From: Actinomadura rubteroloni
Lineage (GTDB): Bacteria; Actinomycetota; Actinomycetes; Streptosporangiales; Streptosporangiaceae
DNA: 64,000 bases
Reading direction: 5' to 3'
Assembly (NCBI RefSeq): GCF_002911665.1
Contig: NZ_MTBP01000001.1
Span: 1,860,001-1,924,000, forward strand
The notes under the pieces were generated by a model that was not told the DNA's origin, ran no database searches, and saw only the letters and a list, made by a program, of their open reading frames with translations. Position numbers and translations under genes: made by a program. Positions within the stretch are counted from its first letter, which is position 1, and the number at the start of each line of letters is the position of its first letter. This document shows positions 20,171-29,172 of the stretch, piece after piece.

Positions 20171-22387
20171 GTGAGCGCCGGTCCCCACGACACCCCGCCC
20201 TCCGACCCCGAGGAGCCCGCCGTGCCGCCCGAGCCCCTCGACCGGTCCGTCCCGCACCCAGGCGACGTGAGAGTGGCAGGCCGCCCCAAACCCACTCCAC
20301 CCCAACCCGAACCCCCAAGCCCGCCCGAGGCCCCACGCCACCGAGCCAGGCCCCAACTCCCCCCAGAACCCCCACGCCCACCCGCGCCGCCCACCAACAC
20401 CGCACGCCCACCGGCACCCCGACACGAGATCCCACGCCCACCCGAACCGCCCCGGCCGACGCCGCACGAGTCTCCACGCTCGTCAGCACCCCCACCCGGA
20501 ACACCCCGCCTCCCCGAACCGCGGCCCACCCAGCACCCCCCGCGCGTGCCCGAGCCGCCACGCGCCCCGTCACGCCCCGCCACGCCACCCCACACGACGC
20601 CGCGCCCACCCGACCCGCCGAGCGGACCGCCGCGCCACGCCCCCCAGCCACCCCACACCCCAAACGCACCACGCGACGACCCGCGCTCGTCTCCGCCACC
20701 GAGCGGCACACGCGTGCCAGAGCCGCCGCGCACGCCGGAGGCCCCGCACGACCCGTCACGCCCGCATTCCGTTCCGCGCCCGCCGAACCCGCCGCACGAG
20801 GGCTTGCAGTCACCTGCGCCACCCCGCGACGACCCGCGCTCGTCGGCGCCGCCGCGTGGGAGGCGGCGTCTGGCCGAGGGGCCGGGCGTGCCGGGGGATT
20901 CGGCGCGGGACGGCGTGCCGCCGCGCGATGTGCCGGGTGCGGCCGAGTCGTCGCGGGGTGGTGATCAGCGTTCGCCGGGGGCGGGGGAGGCGCCTGCTGA
21001 TTGGCGGCCTGTGGGGGAGGTGCCGGGGCCGCTTGCCGGTCCTACTATTCCGGATGGGTTCCGTGTTCCGGGGGCGTCTGCGCCGGAACCCGGCGCGTCG
21101 GCGGGCGGTGGCCGCGATGATGGGCTTCCCGGGGCGCCGCAGGCGCCGGCGGCGCCGAGCGGGCCGCCGCCCGGCTGGGGTGCGGCCCCGCCGGACGCGG
21201 AGACCGGATGGCGGCCGGTGACGGAACCGGCGGATCCCAGAGGAGGCGGCGTGGCCGGTGCGGTGTCGGAACCCGGACGTCCGGGTGGTTCGGGAGAGCC
21301 CGGTGGGCCCGAGCCGGTGCGTCCGCCGGAGTCCGGGGGCGCCGGGCGGCGGGCGGAGCCCGAGCGGCTCGCGATTCCCGGGCCGGACGCCGATCGGCCG
21401 GCCGCCGACGGTGATCCCGCTCCCGGCGGTGCGCACGCGCGGCCTGCCGAGCCTGCGGCGCTGAGCGGGGGGCTGTCGGCCGCCCCGCCGCGTCGGGCGC
21501 GTCCGAAACCGTGGGCCGCCGATCTCGTGCCGCGTCCGCGCGAGCCGCGCCATGCGGCGGCCGAGCCCGCGCGGCGGCGTGCGCACGTGGACGCGTTCGT
21601 CGCCGAGTTCGTCGGCGGGGCCACCTGGCAGGCCACGCTCGCCGTGCTGGAAGGGGCGTTTCCGGGGCTCGGCATCGCGTCCGAGCTGTCCGGACGGACC
21701 GACGACCTCTGGCGCTCCATCGACGCCTTGGATCTCGTCGGGGGTGCGGCGCTCGGAGTGCCCGCGTGGTCCGACGCGTCCGGCATGGTGTTCGACCTGA
21801 GCGCCCACCGCGCGCCGGGGGAGGCGCTGAGCGGGGATCGCGCCGCCGTCCGGTCCCGCGCGTCGCGGCCGTACGCGGGGGCGTTCGTCATCGACACGCT
21901 CGATCCGCTGCGCTACCACCGCGCCATGGGCGGGCCGCAGGCGCCCGGCGGCAAGGCGTCCCCCGGACGGACGGCGGGGGAGGAGGACGACACGGGCGTC
22001 GTGATCGTCGCCGACCTCACCGCCGCCGGTGACCGCATCCTGGACGCCCCCGCGCTCTGGCGCCACGCGGGGCGGGTCGTCACGGCGACCCTGCTGCCCG
22101 GCCCGACCGATCCCGACCTGCCGCCCGGCGCCGACCGGGCTCGCGGCTTCTCGCGGCCGGACGATCCCGCGTTCCCCGACGACCCGTCCGGCACGGACGT
22201 CCGGCGGGCCGAGAACCGGGATCGGGTGCGGAACGCGCTGCGCGCTCTGCGGCGCGTGGTCCTCGTGGATCCGGGCCTCGGCCTCGGCGTCTGCCTGGAA
22301 GTGGACGCCACCCGCACGCCGCGCTGCCTGCTGGCGTTCGGCATCGACCCCGTCCGCGCCGCCACGCCCCGCTTCGTCCGGCTCTGA
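20171..22387 (+). CDS. large proline-rich protein with conserved C-terminal domain, function unknown
   Basis: A 738-aa protein that I do not recognise. Residues 1 to about 460 are low complexity: Pro, Arg, His and Glu first, then Gly, Ala and Pro. Residues about 470-738 look folded (VDAFVAEFVGGATWQATLAV, ASELSGRTDDLWRSIDAL, VDPGLGLGVCLEVDATRTPR). There is no signal peptide or membrane helix. Base composition switches sharply inside the gene near 20,850 from C-dominated to G-dominated on the plus strand. The GTG start follows GAGGAC. The long Pro-rich part suggests an SH3/WW-like or cell-envelope adaptor role, which is speculation. Confidence 0.6.
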   Translation: MSAGPHDTPPSDPEEPAVPPEPLDRSVPHPGDVRVAGRPKPTPPQPEPPSPPEAPRHRARPQLPPEPPRPPAPPTNTARPPAPRHEIPRPPEPPRPTPHESPRSSAPPPGTPRLPEPRPTQHPPRVPEPPRAPSRPATPPHTTPRPPDPPSGPPRHAPQPPHTPNAPRDDPRSSPPPSGTRVPEPPRTPEAPHDPSRPHSVPRPPNPPHEGLQSPAPPRDDPRSSAPPRGRRRLAEGPGVPGDSARDGVPPRDVPGAAESSRGGDQRSPGAGEAPADWRPVGEVPGPLAGPTIPDGFRVPGASAPEPGASAGGGRDDGLPGAPQAPAAPSGPPPGWGAAPPDAETGWRPVTEPADPRGGGVAGAVSEPGRPGGSGEPGGPEPVRPPESGGAGRRAEPERLAIPGPDADRPAADGDPAPGGAHARPAEPAALSGGLSAAPPRRARPKPWAADLVPRPREPRHAAAEPARRRAHVDAFVAEFVGGATWQATLAVLEGAFPGLGIASELSGRTDDLWRSIDALDLVGGAALGVPAWSDASGMVFDLSAHRAPGEALSGDRAAVRSRASRPYAGAFVIDTLDPLRYHRAMGGPQAPGGKASPGRTAGEEDDTGVVIVADLTAAGDRILDAPALWRHAGRVVTATLLPGPTDPDLPPGADRARGFSRPDDPAFPDDPSGTDVRRAENRDRVRNALRALRRVVLVDPGLGLGVCLEVDATRTPRCLLAFGIDPVRAATPRFVRL

Positions 22388-22394
22388 CGAGCCC

Positions 22395-22429
22395 TGCTCC
22401 CGGCCGGGCGAGCGCCCCGGCCGGGAGCA
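22395..22429. terminator. strong hairpin between convergent genes
   Basis: A perfect 14-bp stem (TGCTCCCGGCCGGG and its complement) with a 7-base loop starts 7 bases after the stop of the proline-rich protein gene. There is no U-tract on either side, as is common in high-GC actinobacteria. It probably ends transcription from the plus strand. Confidence 0.75.
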
Positions 22430-22656
22430 CGCCCGGGCCCAGGGTCCGCTGTCAGCGGGCGCGTCGATGCTCGGCTGTGCCGAGAGCGTCGCCCCGGGCG
22501 CCCTCGGCGTTCGCCGATGGCACGGTGCGTTTGCGGAAAGGCGGCGTCCGTTGCTTCCCGAGGTCAGTGGCCGTGTGCTTGCGACGGACGAATGTAGGCG
22601 TGTCCGCGAGCGGGGCGAACATCTTCAGGAGGCCACGTGCGGGGACGCGGGGGTCG

Positions 22657-23538
22657 TCAGGCGTCCGCGCGCAGCCAGGACAGGTCGCACTGCAGGTCCT
22701 CGGGCAGTTCGCGGAGCTGCGCCGCCAGTTCCCACGGCTCGGTCGGGATCGGACGGGACGGCGAGTCCGGCAGGAGCCCGCAGACCAGCGCGTTCGCCGT
22801 CCGCACCGCCGTGAACGGCCCGATCCGGGTGACGCCGCCGCCGTGGAGCTGGCCCAGTTCGGTGAGCAGCGCGGCGAGCGCCGACGGGTCCTGCGGGTCG
22901 TACATCGCGCGGGCGAAGGTGAACAGTTCCTCGGCCAGGGCGTCGGGGCGGCGGCCCGACAGGCGGTAGGACGTCCCGAGGAACGCCGAACCGCCCACCC
23001 CGCGCGCCGCGTACCGGTCACGGACCCGGACCCGGAGGCCGTACTCGGCGGCGCACCGCTCGTAGACCTCGCCGAGCAGCGCCTCGGCCTCGCCCTCCTC
23101 GCTGAGCAGCAGGCCCGAGACCACGCCCTCCTGCCGGGCCAGCCGCTCCAGCATCTCCTGGTGCAGCTCGCCGACGTCCTGCTCGACGGCGTCCAGCGAG
23201 CGGGCCAGGGAACGCTGCGCCGCGCGGTCCAGGTCCAGGCCGTCCACGCGGGCCGCGACCGTCGCGAGACGTTCCTCCACGCGCGCGATCCGGTCCGCCA
23301 GCCGGTCCGCGAGGCCCTCGGAGACGCCCTCGGGCTCGGGCGGCGCCGCCGGGACCGCGTCCGGGACCGTCTCGGGACGGTCGCGTTCGAGCGCGTCCTG
23401 CCGTCCGGCCAGGTCGTTGACCTGCTTGCGCAGCCGCTGCAGCTCCTCCTGGGCGCGCGGCAGGCGCTTGTCGAACGACAGGTACAGCTCGCGGCCGGCG
23501 ACGGCCAGGCACAGCAGGAACAGGATGACGGTCGTCAT
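22657..23538 (-). CDS. membrane-anchored coiled-coil protein, function unknown
   Basis: A 293-aa protein with one N-terminal membrane segment (MTTVILFLLCLAVAGRELYL), a coiled-coil region with a strong heptad pattern (about 25-55 and 85-150, with ADRLADRIARVEERLATVAA), and a C-terminal globular part (about 165-293). The tail contains ELPEDLQCDLSWLRADA. ATG 23538 is supported by GAGGAG 6 bases upstream. The frame is open far upstream but only as a shadow of the next gene. It lies downstream of the Spo0M-like gene in the same direction, 118 bases away. Confidence 0.65.
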   Translation of the reverse strand: MTTVILFLLCLAVAGRELYLSFDKRLPRAQEELQRLRKQVNDLAGRQDALERDRPETVPDAVPAAPPEPEGVSEGLADRLADRIARVEERLATVAARVDGLDLDRAAQRSLARSLDAVEQDVGELHQEMLERLARQEGVVSGLLLSEEGEAEALLGEVYERCAAEYGLRVRVRDRYAARGVGGSAFLGTSYRLSGRRPDALAEELFTFARAMYDPQDPSALAALLTELGQLHGGGVTRIGPFTAVRTANALVCGLLPDSPSRPIPTEPWELAAQLRELPEDLQCDLSWLRADA

Positions 23539-23656
23539 GGGGCTCCTCGGGGGCGGGGCTGCGTCCGACCCTAGCCATCCGGCGGGGGATCGGCCGACGG
23601 CCCGTGGATCTCGTCCGATACGCCCGGTCGTCCCGGGCAAGGGCCGTGGTTCGGGG

Positions 23657-25786
23657 TCAGCCGAACAGGTCGCCGAGTGCGCCCGCGAGCCCGCCCACGA
23701 TGTCGGCCGCGGCACCGCCGACATCGACCGCGTCCGCGACGACGTCCATCGCGTCGAAGGCGCCGTTCGCCGCGCCGATCGCGGCCCCGGCCGCCGCGAC
23801 GCCCACCACGCCCGCCGCGACCCACTCGCCCGTGTGGTGCCCGTAGCGGGGGTGGTAGTGGCCGTGCGGCGCCGGGTAGGCGGCCGGATAGGGCGCCGGG
23901 ACGGCCCCGTGCTGCGGATACGCGGGCGGGTACGCCGGGGGCGGTGCCTGCGGATACGGCGTCGCCGGTGTCGCGTCCTGCCCGGGCGGCGGCCCGGGGT
24001 ACGCGGGCGGCGGAGCCTGGCCGTGCGGCGGCGGGTACGCGGGCGGCACCGCGCCGGGCGCCGGGAAACCCGCCGGCGGAGCGGCGGCCGGAGCCGGGAA
24101 CGGCGGCGGAGAGGCGGCGCCGGGCGTCTGGAACGGCGGCGGGGACGCGGCGCCGGGCGCCTGGCCCGGGTACGCCGGAGCCCCGTGCCCACCGGGCGCC
24201 GACGGCGGGAAGCCCGGCGCATGGTGCGGCTGCCCCGCACCATGCGGATAGCCGGGCTGCCCCGGCGCGTAAGGGCCACCGGGACGCGCGTCCGCGCCGT
24301 ACGGCGCCGCGCCTCCCGCACCATTGGGCAGGCCGGGCGGGCCTGCGCTGTACGGCATCCCAGGCTGCGCCGGGGATCCCGCGCCGTTGGGCAGACCGGG
24401 CTGCCCCAGGGCGCCCGCGCCGTGCGGCGAACCGGGTTGCCCCGGTGCCCCCGCGCCATACGGCAGGCCCGGCTGTGCTGGGGCCCCGTGCGGTGAACCG
24501 GGTTGTCCCGGCGCTCCCGCGCCGTACGGCGAGCCCGGCTGCGGAGGAGTTCCTGCGCCGTACGGCAGGCCCGGCTGTGCCGGGGTTCCCGGGCCGTAGG
24601 GCGAGCCCGGCTGAGCTGCGCCGTAGGGCGAGCCGGGCGGTGCCGGGGTTCCGGGGACGGGCTGGTGCGGTGAGCCCGCGTCGTAGGGCGGCACTGCGCC
24701 GTACGGACCGGGCATCGGTGCGCCGTAGGGCGTATCGGCGCCCGCGCCCGGCGTGCCCGCGGCGGGCGGGAAGCCCGGGTGGGCGGACGCTGCGGCGGGG
24801 ACGGCGGGGATCCCCGGAGGCGGTGGTGTGCCCTGGCCGGGAGCCGGTGCGGGCGGCGGGACGGATCCGTGCGCGTCCCCGGAAGGACGTCCCAGCTCGC
24901 CGTGCCGTCCGCCGAACGCGGTCGGCAGCGGCGGCGGCGCCTGCCCCGACGCGACCGCCGGATCGGGTGCCCGGTGGCCGGGCGGCGGGAGCGGCGCGGC
25001 GCCGCCGCCGGGGACGTCCGGTGCGGAGCGCGGCAGCCGGGCCGCCTCCTCCAGCCAGGTCCGGACACGGCCCGGCCAGTCGATCTCGGGGACCTCGGGG
25101 TGGGCGGCCTCGAAGACGCCGAACGTCTCGCCCGGCGCGTCCCGCCCCTCGGCGCGCAGCTTGAACCGCACCGCGCGCGGGCTCGCGACGAACGCCAGCG
25201 CCACCCGGTCGAGCGCGCCGTGGAACGGCCCCGGCGGCGTCAGATGGATCTCCTGGTGGAACGGGAGATGCCGGGACACGCCGGGCAGCGCGTCCCGCTC
25301 GAACGTCACGGTCTCGATGCGGAACCCGAGCCGCGACAGCGACGCCAGCACCCACTGCTGCGACCGCAGCGGCTCGACCGAGATCGGGTCGATGTCGAGG
25401 GCGTCCGCGCCGCCCGCGACGTCCACCTCGGTGCACAGGCCGATCCGGAAGCCGGGCAGCTCCCGGCCGAGGACGGTCGTGAACGGCAGCTCGTACGGCA
25501 GCGGGATCGAGAACGCGAGCGCCTTCTCCTCGCCCGCCTCCAGCCGGAACGCGCGGGTCAGCGCGCCCCGGTACACCTCGGGACCGGCCGTCTCCCCGCC
25601 CCGGCCGTCGGCCATGCGCGGCATGAGCGCGATCGTGACGTGCCGGACGTCCTGCCCGGACGCCCCGCCGCGCAGCAGGACCTTCCCGGCGACGACCCCG
25701 CCGGGATGGCAGTCGGGCGCGTTGAGGACGGCGTCGACGGTGATCCCGCCGGGCGCCCGCCCGTCCGCCATCGGTCCGTAGGACAC
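23657..25786 (-). CDS. Spo0M-like (arrestin-fold) protein with Pro/Gly/Tyr repeat tail
   Basis: A 709-aa protein. Residues 12 to about 255 form a Spo0M (sporulation control) domain with an arrestin-like beta sandwich: VDAVLNAPDCHPGGVVAGKV, SIPLPYELPFTTVLG, RSQQWVLASLSRLGFRIE. Residues about 280-640 are a Pro/Gly/Ala/Tyr-rich region dominated by repeats of QPGxPYGAG. The last 60 residues (GEWVAAGVVGVAAAGAAIGA and a Gly/Ala end) are hydrophobic, like the tails of actinobacterial Spo0M relatives. Spo0M proteins affect sporulation and cell-surface organisation. GTG 25786 is preceded by GAGGGGA. The GC-rich repeats make the tail length likely to vary between strains. Confidence 0.8.
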   Translation of the reverse strand: MSYGPMADGRAPGGITVDAVLNAPDCHPGGVVAGKVLLRGGASGQDVRHVTIALMPRMADGRGGETAGPEVYRGALTRAFRLEAGEEKALAFSIPLPYELPFTTVLGRELPGFRIGLCTEVDVAGGADALDIDPISVEPLRSQQWVLASLSRLGFRIETVTFERDALPGVSRHLPFHQEIHLTPPGPFHGALDRVALAFVASPRAVRFKLRAEGRDAPGETFGVFEAAHPEVPEIDWPGRVRTWLEEAARLPRSAPDVPGGGAAPLPPPGHRAPDPAVASGQAPPPLPTAFGGRHGELGRPSGDAHGSVPPPAPAPGQGTPPPPGIPAVPAAASAHPGFPPAAGTPGAGADTPYGAPMPGPYGAVPPYDAGSPHQPVPGTPAPPGSPYGAAQPGSPYGPGTPAQPGLPYGAGTPPQPGSPYGAGAPGQPGSPHGAPAQPGLPYGAGAPGQPGSPHGAGALGQPGLPNGAGSPAQPGMPYSAGPPGLPNGAGGAAPYGADARPGGPYAPGQPGYPHGAGQPHHAPGFPPSAPGGHGAPAYPGQAPGAASPPPFQTPGAASPPPFPAPAAAPPAGFPAPGAVPPAYPPPHGQAPPPAYPGPPPGQDATPATPYPQAPPPAYPPAYPQHGAVPAPYPAAYPAPHGHYHPRYGHHTGEWVAAGVVGVAAAGAAIGAANGAFDAMDVVADAVDVGGAAADIVGGLAGALGDLFG
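24237..24715. repeat. degenerate in-gene repeats encoding QPGxPYGAG units
   Basis: Inside the Spo0M-like gene, about a dozen units of 30-45 bases encode variants of Gln-Pro-Gly-x-Pro-Tyr/His-Gly-Ala-Gly (on the minus strand). Units differ in length and at several positions, indicating repeated slippage plus divergence. Confidence 0.8.
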
Positions 25787-25904
25787 CGGCCGTCCCCTCT
25801 CGCGTTACGGCGGGGAAGCTCCCCCGCCCACTTGGACGTGCACCACCCTGCCATCCGTTCGGTCCCGGTTGGAGATCATTGGGGTGAGATGTTCGTTCAG
25901 TGCC

Positions 25905-27284
25905 TCATCCGGTCTCGGCGGCCCCGGGGTCGGTGACGGTCACGGTGCCGTAGCCGAGCGCCTCCAGCGGCCCCCGGATCTCGCCCGCGTCGCCCACCGC
26001 GATGATCGTGAGCGCGTCGGTGTCGACGTGGCCGGTGTAGGCGCGTGCCACCGTCTCCGGCTCCGCCGCCCGGACGGCCGCGAGATAGGCGGCGGGGTAG
26101 CCGCTGCCGAGCCCGTTCGCGGCGGCGTCGGCCAGCTCGGCGGCCACCGCCCGCGCCGTCTCGTACTCGGTGGGGGCGCGGTCGGCGAGGGCGCGCACCG
26201 AGGACCCGCACTCGTCCGGGTCGATCCCGTCGGCGGCGATGCTGCGCAGCACCTTCAGCCCGTCGGCGACGGCGTCGGCGGTGACCTCGGTGTGCACCGA
26301 GCCCTGCGCGACGAACAGCCCGCGCCCGCGCATCCGCAGCAGCCCGGCCCGCATCCCGTAGGTGTAGCCCTTCTCCTCGCGCAGCAGCGCGTTCAGCCGG
26401 GAGGTGAGGCCGCCGCCGAGGACATGGGACGCGACGGTCAGCAGCGGCCAGTCGTCGCTGGTCCGGTCCGGGATGCCGTGCCCGAAGTTCAGATACGTCT
26501 GCACCGAGCCGGGCCGGTCCACGATGACGATCCGGGGCGCGTCCCCGGCGGGCAGCTCGTCGGCCGCCGGCAGTTCCGGCCCGGTGGCGGCCCAGCCCGA
26601 GAGCGCGGCGTCCAGCGCGGACTCGGCGTCGTCGGCGGACAGGTCGCCGGCGAGGACGGCCACCGCCTCGCCCGGCGCCACCGACCCGTAGAACGCGCGG
26701 ACGTCCGCCCCGGTGAGCGCGCCGACCGACGCGCGGGTGCCGCCGGTGGGCAGATGGGCGCGGGACGCGGTGGGGAACAGCACGGCCCGCAGCTCCCGCA
26801 TCGCGCGGGTGCCGGGGTCGGCGTCCTCCTGGGCGATCTCGTCCAGGCGCTCGCGGACGAGCCGTCGCACGTCGCCGTCGTCCAGCGCGGCGCCGCGCAC
26901 CACCGAGGCGAGCAGGTCCAGCGCGGGCGCCAGCCGCGACACCGGCACGTCCAGCGCGAGCCGCAGCGCGGTCAGGTCGGCGCTGGCGTACAGGCTGGCG
27001 CCGAGCCGCTCGAACGCGGCGGTCAGCTCGGTGCCGCCGCCCGGCCGGGTGCCCTCCAGCAGCGCGCGGGCGGTGAGCGTGGCGGTGCCCTCCCGGCCGC
27101 GCGTCTCGCGCCCGGCGCCGGCGGCCAGCACCAGCCGAAGCGAGGCCAGCCGGCGTCCGGGCAGGTCGACGCGCAGCGTCTCGGGGCCGCCGGGCACGCG
27201 GCCCGGCGAACCGGACGGGAACGTCCAGCCGGGGACCGCGCCCGGCACCGGACGGGGCTGCAGGACGAGGGCGGGCTCGGTCAC
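25905..27284 (-). CDS. M16-family peptidase-like protein, non-catalytic partner
   Basis: A 459-aa M16 (pitrilysin/MPP) family protein. It has the two-domain M16 layout and the conserved C-terminal LREEKGYTYGMRAG with the Arg/Tyr substrate-binding pair. The HxxEH zinc site is absent: the corresponding segment reads GTATLTARALLEGT. It is thus the inactive half of a heterodimer, as in bacterial M16B pairs. The GTG start at 27284 overlaps the stop of the active-subunit gene (GTGA), fixing the start and showing translational coupling. Confidence 0.88.
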   Translation of the reverse strand: MTEPALVLQPRPVPGAVPGWTFPSGSPGRVPGGPETLRVDLPGRRLASLRLVLAAGAGRETRGREGTATLTARALLEGTRPGGGTELTAAFERLGASLYASADLTALRLALDVPVSRLAPALDLLASVVRGAALDDGDVRRLVRERLDEIAQEDADPGTRAMRELRAVLFPTASRAHLPTGGTRASVGALTGADVRAFYGSVAPGEAVAVLAGDLSADDAESALDAALSGWAATGPELPAADELPAGDAPRIVIVDRPGSVQTYLNFGHGIPDRTSDDWPLLTVASHVLGGGLTSRLNALLREEKGYTYGMRAGLLRMRGRGLFVAQGSVHTEVTADAVADGLKVLRSIAADGIDPDECGSSVRALADRAPTEYETARAVAAELADAAANGLGSGYPAAYLAAVRAAEPETVARAYTGHVDTDALTIIAVGDAGEIRGPLEALGYGTVTVTDPGAAETG

Positions 27285-28537
27285 GCGTTTCCTCCGTAGA
27301 TGAGCGCGGTGCGGGCGCCGGGGGCGAGCCAGCGTCCGGCCATGTCCTTGATCTGCCCGGCGGTGACGGCGGCGGCCCGCTCGGGCGCGGTGAACACGCG
27401 GGACGGGTCGCCGAACTGCGTGGCGTTCGCCGACAGCGCGTTGGCGAGGCCGGTGACCGTCTCGGTCTGCTCCAGGAAGCCGCGCTCGGCCTGGGCGGTG
27501 GCGCGGGCGGCCTCGTCGGCGTCGGGGCCCTCGGCGGCGAACCGGGCCAGCTCGTCGTCCAGCACCTCGGCGATCTTGGCGGGGTCGGGGCCGACGGCGT
27601 CCACGATCGCCAGCGACGGGCCGCCCGCGAGCCGGGTCACACCGGCCCAGACCTCGGTGGCGATCTCGTCCCGCCGGACCATCCGGTCGTACAGCCGCGA
27701 ACCGGACCCGCCGCCCAGGATCTCGACGGCCAGTTCGGCGGCCTCCACGTCGTCCGTGCCGTCGGACGGCAGCGGGAACATCGCGAAGTAGGCGGGGGAG
27801 GGGACCTCCTCGGCGACGTCCTCGCCGTGGATCCCGGTCAGCGGCCCGAGGTCGCCCGGCCGGGCGGACGGCGGCGTCGGCCCGGCGGGCAGCCCCCCGA
27901 AGTAGCGCTCCACCGCCGCGATCGCCTTCTCCGGATCGACGTCGCCGACGATCGACAGCACCGCGTTGCCCGGCGCGTACCAGGTGCGGAAGAAGGAGGT
28001 GCAGTCCTCCAGGGTGGTGGCGTCCAGGTCCTCCATGGACCCGATGGGGGTGTGCGCGTACGGGTGCCCGGACGGGAACGTCAGCGCGCACAGCCGCTCG
28101 AACGCCGTCCCGTACGGCTGGTTGTCGTAGCGCTGGCGGCGCTCGTTCTTCACCACGTCGCGCTGGTTGTCCAGGTTGGCCTGGGTGAGCGCGGCGGGCA
28201 GCGTGCCCATCCGGTCGGCCTCCAGCCACAGCGCCAGCTCCAGATGGCTGACCGGGAGCGTCTCGTAATAATTGGTGCGCTCGAACGACGTGCTGGCGTT
28301 GAAGGTGGCGCCCGCGCTCTCCAGGACCGCGGCGTGCTCGCCCTCGGCGACGTTCGCCGACCCCTGGAACATCAGGTGCTCGAAGAGGTGCGCGAGCCCG
28401 GTGCGGCCCGCGACCTCGTGCCGGGAGCCGACCCCGTACCAGATGTTCACGGCGGCCAGCGGTACGAAATGGTCCTCACAGACCACGACGCGCAGGCCAT
28501 TGCCGAGCGTGTGCTCGTGCAGCGGCTGATGGGCCAC
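27281..28537 (-). CDS. M16B zinc metallopeptidase, catalytic subunit
   Basis: A 418-aa peptidase with the inverzincin motif His-Leu-Phe-Glu-His at residues 50-54 (TGLAHLFEHLMF) and a downstream Glu in KNERRQRYDN as third zinc ligand. It is predicted to degrade peptides with its inactive partner encoded next. GTG 28537 is chosen because homology begins at HEHTLGNGLRVVV; the frame extends far upstream without family similarity. No signal peptide is seen, so it is cytoplasmic. Confidence 0.92.
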   Translation of the reverse strand: MAHQPLHEHTLGNGLRVVVCEDHFVPLAAVNIWYGVGSRHEVAGRTGLAHLFEHLMFQGSANVAEGEHAAVLESAGATFNASTSFERTNYYETLPVSHLELALWLEADRMGTLPAALTQANLDNQRDVVKNERRQRYDNQPYGTAFERLCALTFPSGHPYAHTPIGSMEDLDATTLEDCTSFFRTWYAPGNAVLSIVGDVDPEKAIAAVERYFGGLPAGPTPPSARPGDLGPLTGIHGEDVAEEVPSPAYFAMFPLPSDGTDDVEAAELAVEILGGGSGSRLYDRMVRRDEIATEVWAGVTRLAGGPSLAIVDAVGPDPAKIAEVLDDELARFAAEGPDADEAARATAQAERGFLEQTETVTGLANALSANATQFGDPSRVFTAPERAAAVTAGQIKDMAGRWLAPGARTALIYGGNA

Positions 28538-28671
28538 GGAGCGCTCCCGTCCGGTCGGTACACACGATGAAACGGCGGCGCCGCGCGCCCGGCGGGCGGC
28601 GCGCTTGATCTCCGTCTCACCGTACCGTTTCGGCGGTGCGCGGCATGTCGACCGCCAGGAGGGTCCTTCTT

Positions 28672-29055
28672 TCAGCCTTCCGACGGACGGCTGCGACTTC
28701 CGGTTGACAGGGCGGCCGTCTGCGCGTCCACGGCCTCGGCCAGCGTCGGGTACAGCGTGAAGATCTTGGAGAGCTGGGTGACGCGGAAGACGCGCTGGAC
28801 GCGGTCGGTGGCGCACGCGAACGCCATCGTCCCCGAGCGCGCCCGCAGCCGGTGGTAGGCGCCGACGAGGACGCCGAGCCCGGTCGAGTCGAGGAAGGTG
28901 ACGTCGCCGAGGTCGACGAGCAGGTGCAGCGCGCCGTCGTCGATGAGGTCCAGGAGCGTTTCGCGCAGTCCCGGGCTGGTGAAGACGTCGATCTCGCCGT
29001 GGACGGTGACGACGGTCAGGTCGTCCTGGACGCTGTGCTCGACGGCGAATGCCAC
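28672..29055 (-). CDS. STAS-domain anti-sigma factor antagonist
   Basis: A 127-aa RsbV/BldG-type protein. The phosphorylatable serine lies in DVTFLDSTGLGVLVGAYHRL (residue about 57), and the start (VVTVHGEIDVFTSPGLRE) is the STAS beta strand 2 and helix 1 pattern. In partner switching the unphosphorylated form binds a RsbW-like kinase and frees a sigma factor. It lies 118 bases downstream of a RsbW-like gene in the same direction, so the two may be a functional pair. GTG 29055 has AGGAGA 5-8 bases upstream. The C-terminus has a short Ser/Arg-rich tail. Confidence 0.9.
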   Translation of the reverse strand: MAFAVEHSVQDDLTVVTVHGEIDVFTSPGLRETLLDLIDDGALHLLVDLGDVTFLDSTGLGVLVGAYHRLRARSGTMAFACATDRVQRVFRVTQLSKIFTLYPTLAEAVDAQTAALSTGSRSRPSEG

Positions 29056-29172
29056 GGAGTTCTCCTGTTCCCTGCGTTCCCCGGCCTCCGTTGACGGGGG
29101 AGTCCTCCCCGTACCCCGAGGAGGGACGGTTATCCGTCCGCGTTCTCGGCGCCGTCGCGCGGCCGGTCCCGG

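Noticed and set aside
28576..28602. GCGCCGC/GCGGCGC inverted repeat after the STAS gene as terminator
   Set aside because: Only 7 bp with a very GC-biased background and no U-tract; not distinguishable from chance.
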